The notes under the pieces: model-generated | The model's input: only the letters and a program-made list of their open reading frames with translations | Databases searched by the model: none | What the model was told of the DNA's origin: nothing | Assembly: GCF_012986595.1 (NCBI RefSeq) | Contig: NZ_JAAQYM010000004.1 | Coordinates: forward strand, 1-64,000 | From: Pseudomonas koreensis | Lineage (GTDB): Bacteria; Pseudomonadota; Gammaproteobacteria; Pseudomonadales; Pseudomonadaceae | Direction: 5' to 3' | Length of the DNA: 64,000 nucleotides | Translations under genes and position numbers: made by a program | Shown here: one piece after another, positions 54,479 to 63,928 of the stretch | Numbering within the stretch: position 1 is the stretch's first letter | Layout of the letters: each line of letters opens with the position of its first letter

Positions 54479-56860
54479 ATGTCGTTGCACCCCGTGCGCC
54501 CGAAGATTCTGGGTTTTATCAGCGAAGACGTCTCGGCCTGGCTGGTCGCGCTGCTGGTATTGCTCGCCGGCTGGATTCTCACGGGGCTGCTCGCCTGGGC
54601 CACCCTCAATCAGTTTCACCATCAATTGCTGCAGCGTTTCCAACTGCTCGCCAATGAGCGCTACAGCCGCATCGAAGAGCGCTTTCAGGACCAAGAGCAA
54701 CGCCTCGACGGCCTGCGCCGTTTCTTCGCCAACTCCGAATCGGTGTCCCGTGCCGAGTTCGACGGCTACACCCAACCGTTATTGCTGCGTACCCAGGCCT
54801 ATTCGTTTGCGCCAAGGATCAGTGCGGCCGAGCGCCCGGCGTTCGAGCAGCGTGTACGCGATGAAGGCCTGAGCACCTTTACCATTCGAGAACTCAACGC
54901 ACAGGGCGAACTGCAACTGGCGGCCGTGCGTGACGAATACGTGCCGGTGTTGTACAGCCAGACCCAAAGCCGCCTCGGTTCGCCACTGGGTTACGACTTG
55001 CTCGCGCAGCCACTGCGCCGCGACACCCTGCAGCGCGCCGAAAAACTCGGCAATCTGGCGGTGTCGCAACCGTTGCACCTGGTGAGTATCGAGCCGTCCT
55101 ATGCGCGCGGTGTGCTGCTGGTGGCACCGGTGAGCCGTGGGGCCGGGCAGCGGCCGTTCGGCTACGTAATGGCGGTGATCAGCATGCGCCAGTTGCTCGC
55201 CGATGGCTTGCCGGACGTGCTCCATGATTACCTCGCGGTGCGCATTCTCGATCTGTCGACCAACGATCAGCACGAGGTGTTGTTCGAGTCGAGCAATCAG
55301 CCGGCTGCCAGTGATTTGTCGGCAACGCGCCTTGTGCGCATGGCCGATCACGACTATCAGGTCGATATCCTGCCAAGCGAAGCGTTTATGCAGGCCAACC
55401 ATTCGTCAGTCGGCAGTGTGGTGATTCTCGGCGGATTATTGAGCGTATTGCTCAGCGCCTTGCTCTACGTCCTGGTCAGCCAACGCCAGCGCGCCTTGCG
55501 CATGGTCGAGCTGCGCACCCAGGAACTGCACGAGCGTGAACAGGAATTGCGCGGTACCCACGGCCAGTTGCGCGGCGTGCTGAACGCGGCGACGCAAGTG
55601 GCGATTATCGCCACTGATCTGCGCGGGGTGATCAACACCTTCAACCCCGGCGCGGAACAGATGCTCGGCTACAGCAGTGCCGATGTCGTCGGCCATATGA
55701 CGCTGGAAAACCTGCACCTGCCGCGGGAGCTGGCAGCGCGATCAGCGGAATTGAGCGCGCGTTACGGCAAGGTCATTCCGACCTGCCATGCGATGCTGGT
55801 CGAGGGCGGCGAGGTTGGCGGCCATGAAGCGCGCGAATGGACGCTGGTGCGCAGCGACGGCAGTCACCTGCCGGTGAACATGCTCGCCACGCCGGTCCTG
55901 GACGAGCAAGGGTTGTGGGTCGGGCATCTGGCGATCTGCATCGACATCACCGAACGCAAGCGCGTGCACGAGGCGCTGGCGGCGCGGGATGTGCTGCTGA
56001 AAAAGCTCAGCGCCCACGTGCCCGGTGGCATCTACCAGTTCAAGATGGAATTCGACGGGCGCTTCAGCGTGATCTACGCCAGCGACGGCATTCGCGAAAT
56101 CTACGAGCTGGAGCCGGACGTGTTGCTGCTTGATGCCGAGGCGATTTTTTCCCGTATCCACCCGCAGGACATCACCCGCGTGCGCAGCTCGATCCGCGCC
56201 TCGGCGGACAACCTCAGCCCCTGGCGCGAGGAATACCGCGTGCAATTGCCCGCGCGCGGCCTGCGCTGGGTCCGCGGTGAGGCGACGCCGGAAGAACTGC
56301 CAGGCGGTGGGGTGCTGTGGCACGGCTACATCTCGGACATTTCCGACCTGAAGCGGGTGGAAGAAGAGTTGCGGGCGCTGTCGGTGACCGACTCACTGAC
56401 CGGCATCCACAACCGCCGCTATTTCCAGGAGCGCCTGACCACCGAAATGGCCCGGGTCGAGCGCGGTGGTGGCGAACTGTCGGTGATCATGCTCGACATC
56501 GACCACTTCAAACGGATCAACGACCAGTTCGGCCATGCCGTGGGCGACCGCGTATTGCAGGCCGTGTGCGAGCGCATCGGCCATCGTTTGCGGCGCACCG
56601 ATGTGTTCTGTCGTCTGGGCGGCGAGGAATTCATGGTGCTGTGCCCGGACATCGACGGCGAGCATGCGTACATGCTGGCGGTGGAGTTGTGGCAGGGCTT
56701 GCGCAGTGCGCCGGTGGATGTGGTCGGGGTAGTGACGGCCAGTTTCGGCATCGCCAGCTGGCGGCCGGGGGAGGGCGCGGATGCGCTGTTGTTGCGGGCG
56801 GATTCGGGGGTGTATGCGGCGAAGCAGGGTGGGCGCGATCGGGTTGAGCAGATGAGTTAG
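54479..56860 (+). CDS. Membrane diguanylate cyclase: CHASE-PAS-PAS-GGDEF
   Basis: A protein of 793 residues. Membrane helix at 20-42, periplasmic CHASE sensor (about 70-290), second helix near 315-335, two PAS domains (about 370-495 and 500-620), then a GGDEF domain (about 630-790). The active-site motif is GGEEF, active in other cyclases, and the inhibitory I-site RRTD lies five residues before it. It should make cyclic di-GMP in response to a periplasmic ligand. No EAL domain is present. Confidence 0.9.
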   Translation: MSLHPVRPKILGFISEDVSAWLVALLVLLAGWILTGLLAWATLNQFHHQLLQRFQLLANERYSRIEERFQDQEQRLDGLRRFFANSESVSRAEFDGYTQPLLLRTQAYSFAPRISAAERPAFEQRVRDEGLSTFTIRELNAQGELQLAAVRDEYVPVLYSQTQSRLGSPLGYDLLAQPLRRDTLQRAEKLGNLAVSQPLHLVSIEPSYARGVLLVAPVSRGAGQRPFGYVMAVISMRQLLADGLPDVLHDYLAVRILDLSTNDQHEVLFESSNQPAASDLSATRLVRMADHDYQVDILPSEAFMQANHSSVGSVVILGGLLSVLLSALLYVLVSQRQRALRMVELRTQELHEREQELRGTHGQLRGVLNAATQVAIIATDLRGVINTFNPGAEQMLGYSSADVVGHMTLENLHLPRELAARSAELSARYGKVIPTCHAMLVEGGEVGGHEAREWTLVRSDGSHLPVNMLATPVLDEQGLWVGHLAICIDITERKRVHEALAARDVLLKKLSAHVPGGIYQFKMEFDGRFSVIYASDGIREIYELEPDVLLLDAEAIFSRIHPQDITRVRSSIRASADNLSPWREEYRVQLPARGLRWVRGEATPEELPGGGVLWHGYISDISDLKRVEEELRALSVTDSLTGIHNRRYFQERLTTEMARVERGGGELSVIMLDIDHFKRINDQFGHAVGDRVLQAVCERIGHRLRRTDVFCRLGGEEFMVLCPDIDGEHAYMLAVELWQGLRSAPVDVVGVVTASFGIASWRPGEGADALLLRADSGVYAAKQGGRDRVEQMS

Positions 56861-56883
56861 GCCGTTACGCCACTCCCTTAGAA

Positions 56884-56966
56884 GATCAAAAGATCGCAGC
56901 CTGCGGCAGCTCCTACATGGGAATGGTGTACGCCCTGTAGGAGCTGCCGCAGGCTGCGATCTTTTG
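56884..56966. repeat. REP doublet, GATC ends outward
   Basis: Arms of the GTAGGAGCTGCCGCAGGCTG family with the orientation seen at 15509. It lies between the convergent GGDEF and dacB genes. Confidence 0.92.
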
Positions 56967-56977
56967 CTTTGGGCGGC

Positions 56978-58438
56978 TTAGAGGGCTGAAGCCGTCTGCG
57001 GCAAGCGCGGTTGCTTGTACAGGTCCAGCAGCACCTGATCCAGTACCGACGACGCGCCGAACGGCGCCTTGTCGTTGAGGATCGCCACCACCGCCCAGGT
57101 ATTGCCGTTGACGTCGCGGCTGAAACCGGCGATGGCGCGCACGGTGTTCAAGGTTCCGGTCTTGACGTGGGCTTCACCGCGCATCGCGGTGGTCTTCAGG
57201 CGTTTGCGCATGGTGCCGTCGGTACCGGCAATCGGCAGCGAGCTGATGTACTCGGCGGCGTACGGGCTGTGCCAGGCGGCTTGCAGCATGTTGGCCATCT
57301 CGCGGGCGCTGACGCGTTCGGCGCGCGACAGCCCGGAGCCGTTTTCCATCACCAGGTGCGGCGCGGTGATGCCTTTCTTCGCCAGCCACTGGCGGACCAC
57401 GCGTTGTGCGGCCTTGGCATCGTCACCGTCGGCTTCGTTGCGGTATTTCTGGCCCAGACTCAGGAACAGCTGCTGAGCCATGGTGTTGTTACTGTATTTG
57501 TTGATGTCGCGGATGATTTCCGCCAGATCCGGCGAATAGGCGCGGGCCAGCAGCTTGGCACTGCTCGGGGTCGCGGCGAGGCGATCCTTGCCCTGGATGC
57601 TGCCGCCCAGTTCTTTCCAGATCGCGCGCACGGCGCCGGCGGTGTAGGTCGCGTGGTCGAGCAGCGACAGGTAAGTCTGCGAGCTGCAGCCATCGCCCAG
57701 TTGGCCGGCGACGGTCACGGTCACGCTGCCGTCAGGCTGGGTCACCGGGTTGTAGCGTACGCCGCCGGTGCACTGCTTGGAGTTGAGCGCCTTGACCGTG
57801 TTTTCGATGCGCACGCTGGCGATCGGCGGTTCTACCGAGATCAGCACCCGGCCACCGTCATTGCGCGCGACGAAGCGCAGGGCCTTGAGGTTGACCAGCA
57901 GCGAGTCGGGTTTGACCAGGAACGGCTTGTTCTCGTCGTTGCCGTCGTCGTTGAATTCCGGCAGTTGCGGCTGGATGAAGAAGCTGCGGTCGAGAATCAG
58001 GTCGCCGGTGACTTGGGTCACGCCGTTGGCGCGCAGGTCGCGCATCAGCAGCCAGAGTTTTTCCATGTTCAGCTTCGGGTCACCGCCACCCTTGAGGTAC
58101 AGGTTGCCGTTGAGGATACCGCCGCTCAGATCGCCGTCGGTGTAGAACTCGGTTTTCCACTGATGGTTGGGACCGAGCATTTCCAGCGAGGCATAGGTGG
58201 TGACCAGCTTCATGGTCGAGGCCGGGTTGACCGAGACGTCCGCGTTGTACACGGTCGGGTTGCCGGGGCCGTCCAGCGGGATTATCACCAGCGACAGCGC
58301 AGTGGGCTGCAGTTTGCTGGCCTTGAGGGCTTTTTCGACGTTAGGGGTGAGTGCGGTGTTGATGGTGGCTGCAGAAACCGGCAGGGCCAGGGGCAGAAGA
58401 AGGCCGGCGAGAAACAGTGGACGCAACGATTTGATCAT
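56978..58438 (-). CDS. dacB: D-alanyl-D-alanine carboxypeptidase/endopeptidase (PBP4 type)
   Basis: A protein of 486 residues with a signal peptide (cleavage near VSAATI, residue 23). The class C penicillin-binding motifs are complete: STMK (Ser74, Lys77), YSNN, and KTGT near the C terminus, with the long domain insertion of PBP4 between the first two. It trims and cleaves peptidoglycan crosslinks in the periplasm. In P. aeruginosa loss of this gene induces AmpC (family knowledge). Confidence 0.94.
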   Translation of the reverse strand: MIKSLRPLFLAGLLLPLALPVSAATINTALTPNVEKALKASKLQPTALSLVIIPLDGPGNPTVYNADVSVNPASTMKLVTTYASLEMLGPNHQWKTEFYTDGDLSGGILNGNLYLKGGGDPKLNMEKLWLLMRDLRANGVTQVTGDLILDRSFFIQPQLPEFNDDGNDENKPFLVKPDSLLVNLKALRFVARNDGGRVLISVEPPIASVRIENTVKALNSKQCTGGVRYNPVTQPDGSVTVTVAGQLGDGCSSQTYLSLLDHATYTAGAVRAIWKELGGSIQGKDRLAATPSSAKLLARAYSPDLAEIIRDINKYSNNTMAQQLFLSLGQKYRNEADGDDAKAAQRVVRQWLAKKGITAPHLVMENGSGLSRAERVSAREMANMLQAAWHSPYAAEYISSLPIAGTDGTMRKRLKTTAMRGEAHVKTGTLNTVRAIAGFSRDVNGNTWAVVAILNDKAPFGASSVLDQVLLDLYKQPRLPQTASAL

Positions 58439-58672
58439 ATGGAATAAAACCCTGCAGAAGAGGGGAAAATAACGAGGGCATGGATGAAAAAGCCCTCAGT
58501 GGTCATGAAAGTGTCGGCATTATGCCCCAAGGTGTAACAGCTTGTGCCTTGCCCGAGGCGGCCATTTCGTTATTTTTTTTACAGGCGGTCGGCCTCAGCG
58601 CCCAGAGAGTCGGGCAATTGACCGCTTAAACTGGTAAAGTGCCGGCCGTTATTACTTAAGAGGATTGTTCCA

Positions 58673-59017
58673 ATGGCGACTAACCGTTCCCAGCGTCTGC
58701 GCAAAAAACTGTGCGTGGATGAATTTCAAGAGCTGGGTTTCGAACTGAACCTGGACTTCAAAGAAGACTTGTCCGAAGAAGCCATTGACGCTTTCCTCGA
58801 AGCATTCATCAAAGAAGCCATGGAAGCCAACGGTCTGGGTTATGTTGGCGGCGACGACTTCGGTCTGGTGTGCCTGCAGAAGCGTGGCTCGGTCAACGAA
58901 GAGCAACGCGCTGCCGTTGAAGCCTGGCTGAAAAACCGTAGCGAACTGACCGGCATGACCGTCAGCCCGCTGCTGGACGTCTGGTATCCGGAAAAGCCGA
59001 TCAACGCGGCTAAGTGA
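58673..59017 (+). CDS. yggL: YggL family 50S-associated protein (DUF469)
   Basis: A protein of 114 residues, acidic, with RSQRLRKKLCVDEFQELGF and GYVGGDDFGLVC. The family is reported to bind the 50S subunit; the role is unclear. AGAGGA precedes the ATG. It is followed by its own strong terminator. Confidence 0.9.
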   Translation: MATNRSQRLRKKLCVDEFQELGFELNLDFKEDLSEEAIDAFLEAFIKEAMEANGLGYVGGDDFGLVCLQKRGSVNEEQRAAVEAWLKNRSELTGMTVSPLLDVWYPEKPINAAK

Positions 59018-59026
59018 TACTGAAAA

Positions 59027-59057
59027 AAACGGCGACCTTCGGGTCGCCGTTTTTTTT
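59027..59057. terminator. Bidirectional terminator between yggL and benE
   Basis: Stem CGGCGACC-TTCG-GGTCGCCG with A-run before and T-run after. It serves both convergent genes. Confidence 0.9.
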
Positions 59058-59062
59058 TGCTT

Positions 59063-60253
59063 TCAAGCTTTACGCCAGTTGAGGATCAGCAAGGTCAGCA
59101 CCCCCGCGACAATCCCCCAGAACGCCGACCCGATGGAAAACAGCGTCAGCCCCGACGCCGTGACCATGAAGGTAATCAGCGCCGCTTCACGTTCCTTCAC
59201 CTCGCTCATGGCAATGCTCAGACCGTTGATGATCGAACCGAACAACGCCAGCGCGGCAATCGACAGCACCAGTTCTTTCGGCAGCGCGGCAAACAGCGCC
59301 GCCAATGTGGCGCCGAACACCCCGGCAATCCCGTAGAAAATCCCGCACCAGACGGCAGCGGTGTAACGTTTGTTGCGATCCTCGTGAGCGTGCGGCCCGG
59401 TGCAGATCGCCGCGCTGATCGCGGCAAGGTTGATGCCGTGGGAACCGAACGGCGCCAGCAGCAGCGAGGCGATGCCGGTGGTGGTGATCAGTGGCGAGGC
59501 CGGCACGTTGTAGCCGTCGGCGCGCAGCACGGCGATGCCGGGCATGTTCTGCGAGGTCATGGCCACCACGAACAGCGGGATGCCGATGCTGATGGTCGCG
59601 GCCAGCGAGAAGTGCGGAGTGGTCCACACCGGCGTCGCCACTTCCAGGTGAAAACCGCTGAAATCCAGCAGGCCCATGAAGCCCGACAGCGCCGTGCCGA
59701 TCAACAATGCCGCCAGTACGGCGTAACGTGGCGACAGGCGTTTGACCACCAGATAGGTGAAGAACATGCCCAAGACCAGCCCGGTGCGGTGCTGCGCCGC
59801 GACGAAGATTTCGCTGCCGATCTTGAACAGAATCCCCGCCAGCAACGCCGCCGCCAGCGACGCCGGGATCTTTCTCACCAGGCGTTCGAAGCTGCCGGTC
59901 AGGCCGCAGATCGTTACCAGCAGCGCGCAAGTGATGTAGGCGCCGATGGCCTCGCCATAGCTAACGCCGCCCAGGCTGGTAATCAGCAGGGCCGCGCCCG
60001 GGGTCGACCAGGCAATGGTGATCGGCGTGCGATAACGCAGCGACAGGCCGATCGAGCACACCGCCATGCCGATCGAGATCGCCCAGATCCACGAGGAAAT
60101 CTGCCCGCTGCTCAGGCCCGACGCTTGCCCGGCCTGAAACATCAGCACCAGGGAGCTGGTGTAGCCGGTCATCATCGCGATGAACCCGGCAACGATGGCC
60201 GAAGGCGAAGTGTCGGCGAGAGGGCGCAGTCGGGTGTAAGTGGCGTCGTTCAT
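59063..60253 (-). CDS. BenE-family proton symporter
   Basis: A protein of 396 residues with about 11-12 helices. The BenE pattern is seen in TSPSAIVAGFIAMMTGYTSSL, AWSTPGAALL and GSHGINLAAISAAICTGP. The fold is related to nucleobase transporters. Benzoate is the named substrate, but no ben or cat genes are in the window. It lies divergent to a GntR regulator and near purine genes, so a different aromatic or purine substrate is possible. Confidence 0.85.
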   Translation of the reverse strand: MNDATYTRLRPLADTSPSAIVAGFIAMMTGYTSSLVLMFQAGQASGLSSGQISSWIWAISIGMAVCSIGLSLRYRTPITIAWSTPGAALLITSLGGVSYGEAIGAYITCALLVTICGLTGSFERLVRKIPASLAAALLAGILFKIGSEIFVAAQHRTGLVLGMFFTYLVVKRLSPRYAVLAALLIGTALSGFMGLLDFSGFHLEVATPVWTTPHFSLAATISIGIPLFVVAMTSQNMPGIAVLRADGYNVPASPLITTTGIASLLLAPFGSHGINLAAISAAICTGPHAHEDRNKRYTAAVWCGIFYGIAGVFGATLAALFAALPKELVLSIAALALFGSIINGLSIAMSEVKEREAALITFMVTASGLTLFSIGSAFWGIVAGVLTLLILNWRKA

Positions 60254-60318
60254 GACGGCGGTGTTCCTTTTTTATAGAAGCGATGAATCCAACGAAATAT
60301 TTGTGTCTGTCACATACC

Positions 60319-60449
60319 TGTGGCGAGGGAGCTTGCTCCCGCTGGGTTGCGAAGCGGCCCCAATGCAGGCACCTCGGTGCGCCAGACAGACCATGTCGGC
60401 TGCTTTACGACTGCTGCGCAGCCGAGCGGGAGCAAGCTCCCTCGCCACA
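60319..60449. repeat. REP pair with long spacer
   Basis: 25-base arms (TGTGGCGAGGGAGCTTGCTC plus CCGCT at 60319-60343, complement at 60425-60449) lie 81 bp apart. A third REP variant in this window. Confidence 0.88.
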
Positions 60450-60557
60450 ATGTTCGGTAGGCGGCGGTTTTGGGGTTTAAGCCTAAACTCAATCGTAACG
60501 GATCGTTGCAATACAGCCGTGGTCACAAACAGCCATACAGTCGTGTTGCCACCATCC

Positions 60558-60569
60558 ATTGTGTACAAT
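60558..60569. promoter_or_regulatory. GntR-type operator ATTGTGTACAAT
   Basis: A near-perfect palindrome about 93 bp before the GntR start. It shares the TTGTnTACAA pattern with the site before the NCS1 permease (6834). Confidence 0.5.
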
Positions 60570-60661
60570 CGCGCTGTTTTTTACGCGATACTTGCCAGCG
60601 ACCTACTGTGCCGTATTACAGTCACGGTCTATTCGCCGCAGTTCTCCCGACTCGAGTGCCC

Positions 60662-61426
60662 ATGAACGAACAGTTGCAACCCCTCAAGAAACAACCGCGA
60701 GCAGGCAAAGCCGGCCGCAGCGGAACCCAGGACGATATTGTCTACGCGCATATCTTCGAGGCCATCCTCGAACAGCGTCTGGCGCCCGGCACCAAGTTGA
60801 GCGAAGAAGCGCTGGGGGAAATCTTCGGGGTCAGCCGCACCATCATTCGCCGCGCACTCTCGCGTCTGGCCCATGAAGGCGTAGTGCTGTTGCGGCCGAA
60901 CCGGGGCGCCGTGGTTGCCAGCCCGAGCGTTGAAGAAGCGCGTCAGGTGTTCATGGCCCGCCGTCTGGTGGAGCGCGCGATCACTGAGCTGGCCGTGCAG
61001 CACGCTACCGCCGAGCAGATCGCCGAACTGCGGCAGATGGTCAACGACGAGCGCGACAGCTTCTCCCGTGGCGATCGCGGTGCCGGCATCCGTCTGTCGG
61101 GCGAATTCCACCTGAAACTGGCGGAAGCGGCGAAAAACGCACCCCTGATCAGCTTCCAGCGCAGCCTGGTCTCGCAGACCTCGCTGATCATCGCCCAGTA
61201 CGAAAGCGGCAACCGCTCGCATTGCTCCTACGACGAACACACCCAGTTGATCGACGCCATCGAAGCGCGCAACGGTGAGCTGGCGGTGGACCTGATGATG
61301 CATCACATGGACCACATCGACAGCAAGCTCAACCTCGACGAGGAAAGTGCGTCGGATGATCTGCATGCGGTGTTCTCGCATTTGTTGCAGACCAAGAAGC
61401 CTGGGCGTCCAAGCGCCAAGCTCTGA
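60662..61426 (+). CDS. GntR-family (FadR/FCD) regulator
   Basis: A protein of 254 residues. Basic N-terminal tail, winged helix with KLSEEALGEIFGVSRTIIRRAL (about 43-64), and FCD effector domain with metal-type His residues (EFHLKL, DEHTQL, MHHMDH). The start at 60662 is set by the conserved region. Its neighbours guaD and xdhC and the divergent transporter suggest control of purine catabolism or uptake (inference). Confidence 0.87.
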   Translation: MNEQLQPLKKQPRAGKAGRSGTQDDIVYAHIFEAILEQRLAPGTKLSEEALGEIFGVSRTIIRRALSRLAHEGVVLLRPNRGAVVASPSVEEARQVFMARRLVERAITELAVQHATAEQIAELRQMVNDERDSFSRGDRGAGIRLSGEFHLKLAEAAKNAPLISFQRSLVSQTSLIIAQYESGNRSHCSYDEHTQLIDAIEARNGELAVDLMMHHMDHIDSKLNLDEESASDDLHAVFSHLLQTKKPGRPSAKL

Positions 61427-61444
61427 GCTGGCACCGAGTCGCGC

Positions 61445-61533
61445 CCTTCGCGAGCAGGCTCGCTCCCACATTCAACCGCATTCTGGCAGAGGAAATGAGG
61501 TCAACTGTGGGAGCGAGCCTGCTCGCGAAGGCG
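61445..61533. repeat. REP doublet (GTGGGAGCGAGCC type)
   Basis: Arms CCTTCGCGAGCAGGCTCGCT CCCACA and the complement (61506-61533). Confidence 0.92.
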
Positions 61534-61547
61534 ATCTGACAGGCAAC

Positions 61548-61586
61548 AAAAATCCCCCGGGGCTGAACGCCACCGGGGGATTTTTT
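61548..61586. terminator. Bidirectional terminator between the GntR gene and guaD
   Basis: Stem AATCCCCCGG/CCGGGGGATT with flanking A and T runs. Confidence 0.9.
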
Positions 61587-61601
61587 ATGCCCCGGGGAAA
61601 C

Positions 61602-62906
61602 TCAGCGCTGATGCACCAGCGCACCCGCCGCATACGTCTGTTGCACCGTGCGGTCATCCCCCAGCGTCATTAACACGAACAACGTCTCGGCAATGTTGTT
61701 GGCCTGCTTCAAGCGGTAGCTCAGCAGTGGCGTGGCGTTGTAGTCCAGCACCAGGAAGTCGGCATCGGAACCCGGCTGCAGGTTGCCGATCTTGTCTTCC
61801 AGACGCAGCGCCCGCGCGCCCCCCAGAGTCGCCAGGTACAGCGACTTGAACGGGCTCAGGCGCGCACCCTGCAACTGCATCACTTTGTAGGCTTCGTTCA
61901 GAGTCTGCAGCAGCGAGAAACTGGTGCCGCCACCGATGTCCGTGCCCAGGCCGACATTCAGTTTGTGCTTCTCGGCCATCGGCAGGTTGAACAGGCCGCT
62001 GCCGAGGAAGAAGTTCGAGGTCGGGCAGAACGAGATCGCCGAGCCGGTTTCCGCCAGACGCGCACATTCGTCATCGCACAGGTGCACGCCGTGGGCGAAT
62101 ACCGAGCGTTCGCCGAGCAACTGGTAGTGGTCGTAGACGTCGAGGTAGCCCTTGCGCTCCGGGAACAGCTCCTTGACCCACTCGATTTCCTTGAGGTTTT
62201 CGCTGATGTGGGTCTGCATGTACAGATCCGGGTATTCGCTCAGCAACTGGCCGGCGAGGGTCAGTTGTTCCGGGGTGCTGGTCGGCGCGAAACGTGGGGT
62301 GACCGCGTAGTGCAGGCGGCCCTTGCCGTGCCAGCGTTCGATTAGCGCCTTGCTCTCGACGTAGCTCGATTCGGCGGTGTCGGTCAGGTAGTCCGGGGCG
62401 TTGCGGTCCATCATTACCTTGCCGGCGATCATCCGCAGATCAAGTTTCTCGGCGGCCTCGAAGAACGAATTCACCGACTGCGGGTGCACGCTGCCGAACA
62501 CCAGCGCGGTGGTGGTGCCGTTGCGCAGCAGTTCCTTGATGAAAATGTCCGCGACTTCATCCGCGTGGTTCTTGTCGCCGAACTGGCTTTCGCACGGGAA
62601 GGTGTAGGTGTTGAGCCAGTCCAGCAGTTGCTCGCCGTAGGCACCGACCATGCCGGTTTGCGGCAGGTGGATGTGGGTGTCGATGAAGCCCGGGGTGATC
62701 AGCGCGTCCTTGTAGTGCTCGATTTCGATGTCCGCCGGCAAGGTCGGCAGCAAGTCGCTGGCGTGGCCGAGGGCGCTGATCTTGCCGCCATCGACCACCA
62801 GCAGGCCGTCCTCGAAATATTCGTAGGAGGCTTCGATCCCGACTTCGGCGGGGTCGGCGATGCTGTGCAGGATGGCGGCGCGGTAGGCTTTGCGAGTCAG
62901 AGGCAT
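61602..62906 (-). CDS. guaD: Guanine deaminase
   Basis: A protein of 434 residues of the amidohydrolase family. Metal ligands are in GFIDTHIHLPQ, QTHISEN and FAHGVHL, the substrate loop is SFCPTSNFFLG, and the Asp is in GLGTDIGGG. It converts guanine to xanthine for XdhAB. It starts 13 bp after xdhC, so both belong to one unit. Confidence 0.94.
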   Translation of the reverse strand: MPLTRKAYRAAILHSIADPAEVGIEASYEYFEDGLLVVDGGKISALGHASDLLPTLPADIEIEHYKDALITPGFIDTHIHLPQTGMVGAYGEQLLDWLNTYTFPCESQFGDKNHADEVADIFIKELLRNGTTTALVFGSVHPQSVNSFFEAAEKLDLRMIAGKVMMDRNAPDYLTDTAESSYVESKALIERWHGKGRLHYAVTPRFAPTSTPEQLTLAGQLLSEYPDLYMQTHISENLKEIEWVKELFPERKGYLDVYDHYQLLGERSVFAHGVHLCDDECARLAETGSAISFCPTSNFFLGSGLFNLPMAEKHKLNVGLGTDIGGGTSFSLLQTLNEAYKVMQLQGARLSPFKSLYLATLGGARALRLEDKIGNLQPGSDADFLVLDYNATPLLSYRLKQANNIAETLFVLMTLGDDRTVQQTYAAGALVHQR

Positions 62907-62919
62907 GAGGGTTCTCTAA

Positions 62920-63783
62920 TCAGTTTGAGGCTTTGAGTTTGGCGGCCTGACTGCGGCGGGAAACCGGCAGCAGTTTGGCAATCGGTTCGGCGCTGGCGCT
63001 GGCGCTGTGCTGGCCGAAATTGGCGTTATAAGTGGCGATGATTTCGCCGGCGATGGAGATGGCGATTTCCACAGGCAGTTTGCCTTTGACTTCGCCGATG
63101 CCCATCGGGCAGCGCATGCGTTGCACGACGCTGGGGTCGAAACCGCGATCACGCAGGCGATGTTCGAACTTGGCCCGTTTGGTTTTCGAGCCGATCAGGC
63201 CGAACCAGGTGAAGTCGTTGCGCTTGAGGATCGCGGCAGTGAGCTCCAGGTCCAGTTGATGGTTGTGGGTCATGACGATGCAGTAGCTGCCGACGGGCAG
63301 GTCGTCGATTTCATCCACAGGCTCTTCGGCGACGATTTTACGGACACCGTGGGGAATCTGTCGGGGAAATTCTTCTTCCCGCGAATCGATCCAGCGCACC
63401 CGGCACGGCAGGCTGGCGAGCAACGGCACCAGCGCGCGACCAACGTGGCCGGCGCCGAACACCGCGATCTGCGCCTGCACCTGGCCCATCGGTTCGAACA
63501 GCAACACCGTCGCGCCGCCGCAGCACTGGCCAAGGCTGGCGCCGAGGCTGAAGCGCTCCAGATGGGTGTCCTGCTTGCCGCTGGCGAGCATCTCGTGGGC
63601 GATCTGCATGGCTTTGTATTCCAGATGCCCGCCACCGATGGTGTCGAAGGTCTGTTTCGCGCTGACGACCATTTTCGAGCCGGCATTACGCGGGGTCGAG
63701 CCGAGTTCTTCGATGATCGTCACCAGAACACAGGGTTCGCCCTGGTTCTGCAGGTCGGCGAGGGCGTCGATCCAGTTGTACAT
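62920..63783 (-). CDS. xdhC: Xanthine dehydrogenase accessory protein XdhC
   Basis: A protein of 287 residues. The N-terminal half has GSTPRNAGSKMVV and QCCGG cysteines; the C-terminal Rossmann-like half has AVFGAGHVGRAL and ends in a basic tail. It binds molybdenum cofactor and inserts its sulfurated form into XdhB. It is placed between the probable xdhB end and guaD. Confidence 0.93.
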   Translation of the reverse strand: MYNWIDALADLQNQGEPCVLVTIIEELGSTPRNAGSKMVVSAKQTFDTIGGGHLEYKAMQIAHEMLASGKQDTHLERFSLGASLGQCCGGATVLLFEPMGQVQAQIAVFGAGHVGRALVPLLASLPCRVRWIDSREEEFPRQIPHGVRKIVAEEPVDEIDDLPVGSYCIVMTHNHQLDLELTAAILKRNDFTWFGLIGSKTKRAKFEHRLRDRGFDPSVVQRMRCPMGIGEVKGKLPVEIAISIAGEIIATYNANFGQHSASASAEPIAKLLPVSRRSQAAKLKASN

Positions 63784-63820
63784 ATGTCACCCCTACAACA
63801 TCGTTGTCTGTTCGGGCCTC

Positions 63821-63911
63821 ATCGCTGGCAAGCCAGCTCCCACAGGATTTGCGGTGTAACGCATATCGGTTAAACACCACAAAAACCTGTGGGAGCTGGC
63901 TTGCCAGCGAT
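63821..63911. repeat. REP doublet
   Basis: Arms ATCGCTGGCAAGCCAGCTCC CACAGG and complement (63886-63911), inside the spacer before xdhC. Confidence 0.92.
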
Positions 63912-63928
63912 TGGCCGCGCCTCGGTCG

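Larger units (their letters stand above)
60254..60661. other. Intergenic region between benE-like gene and GntR regulator
   Basis: These 408 bp hold a REP pair with long spacer (60319-60449) and a GntR-type palindrome (60558-60569). In-frame upstream starts of the GntR gene are not supported. Confidence 0.45.
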
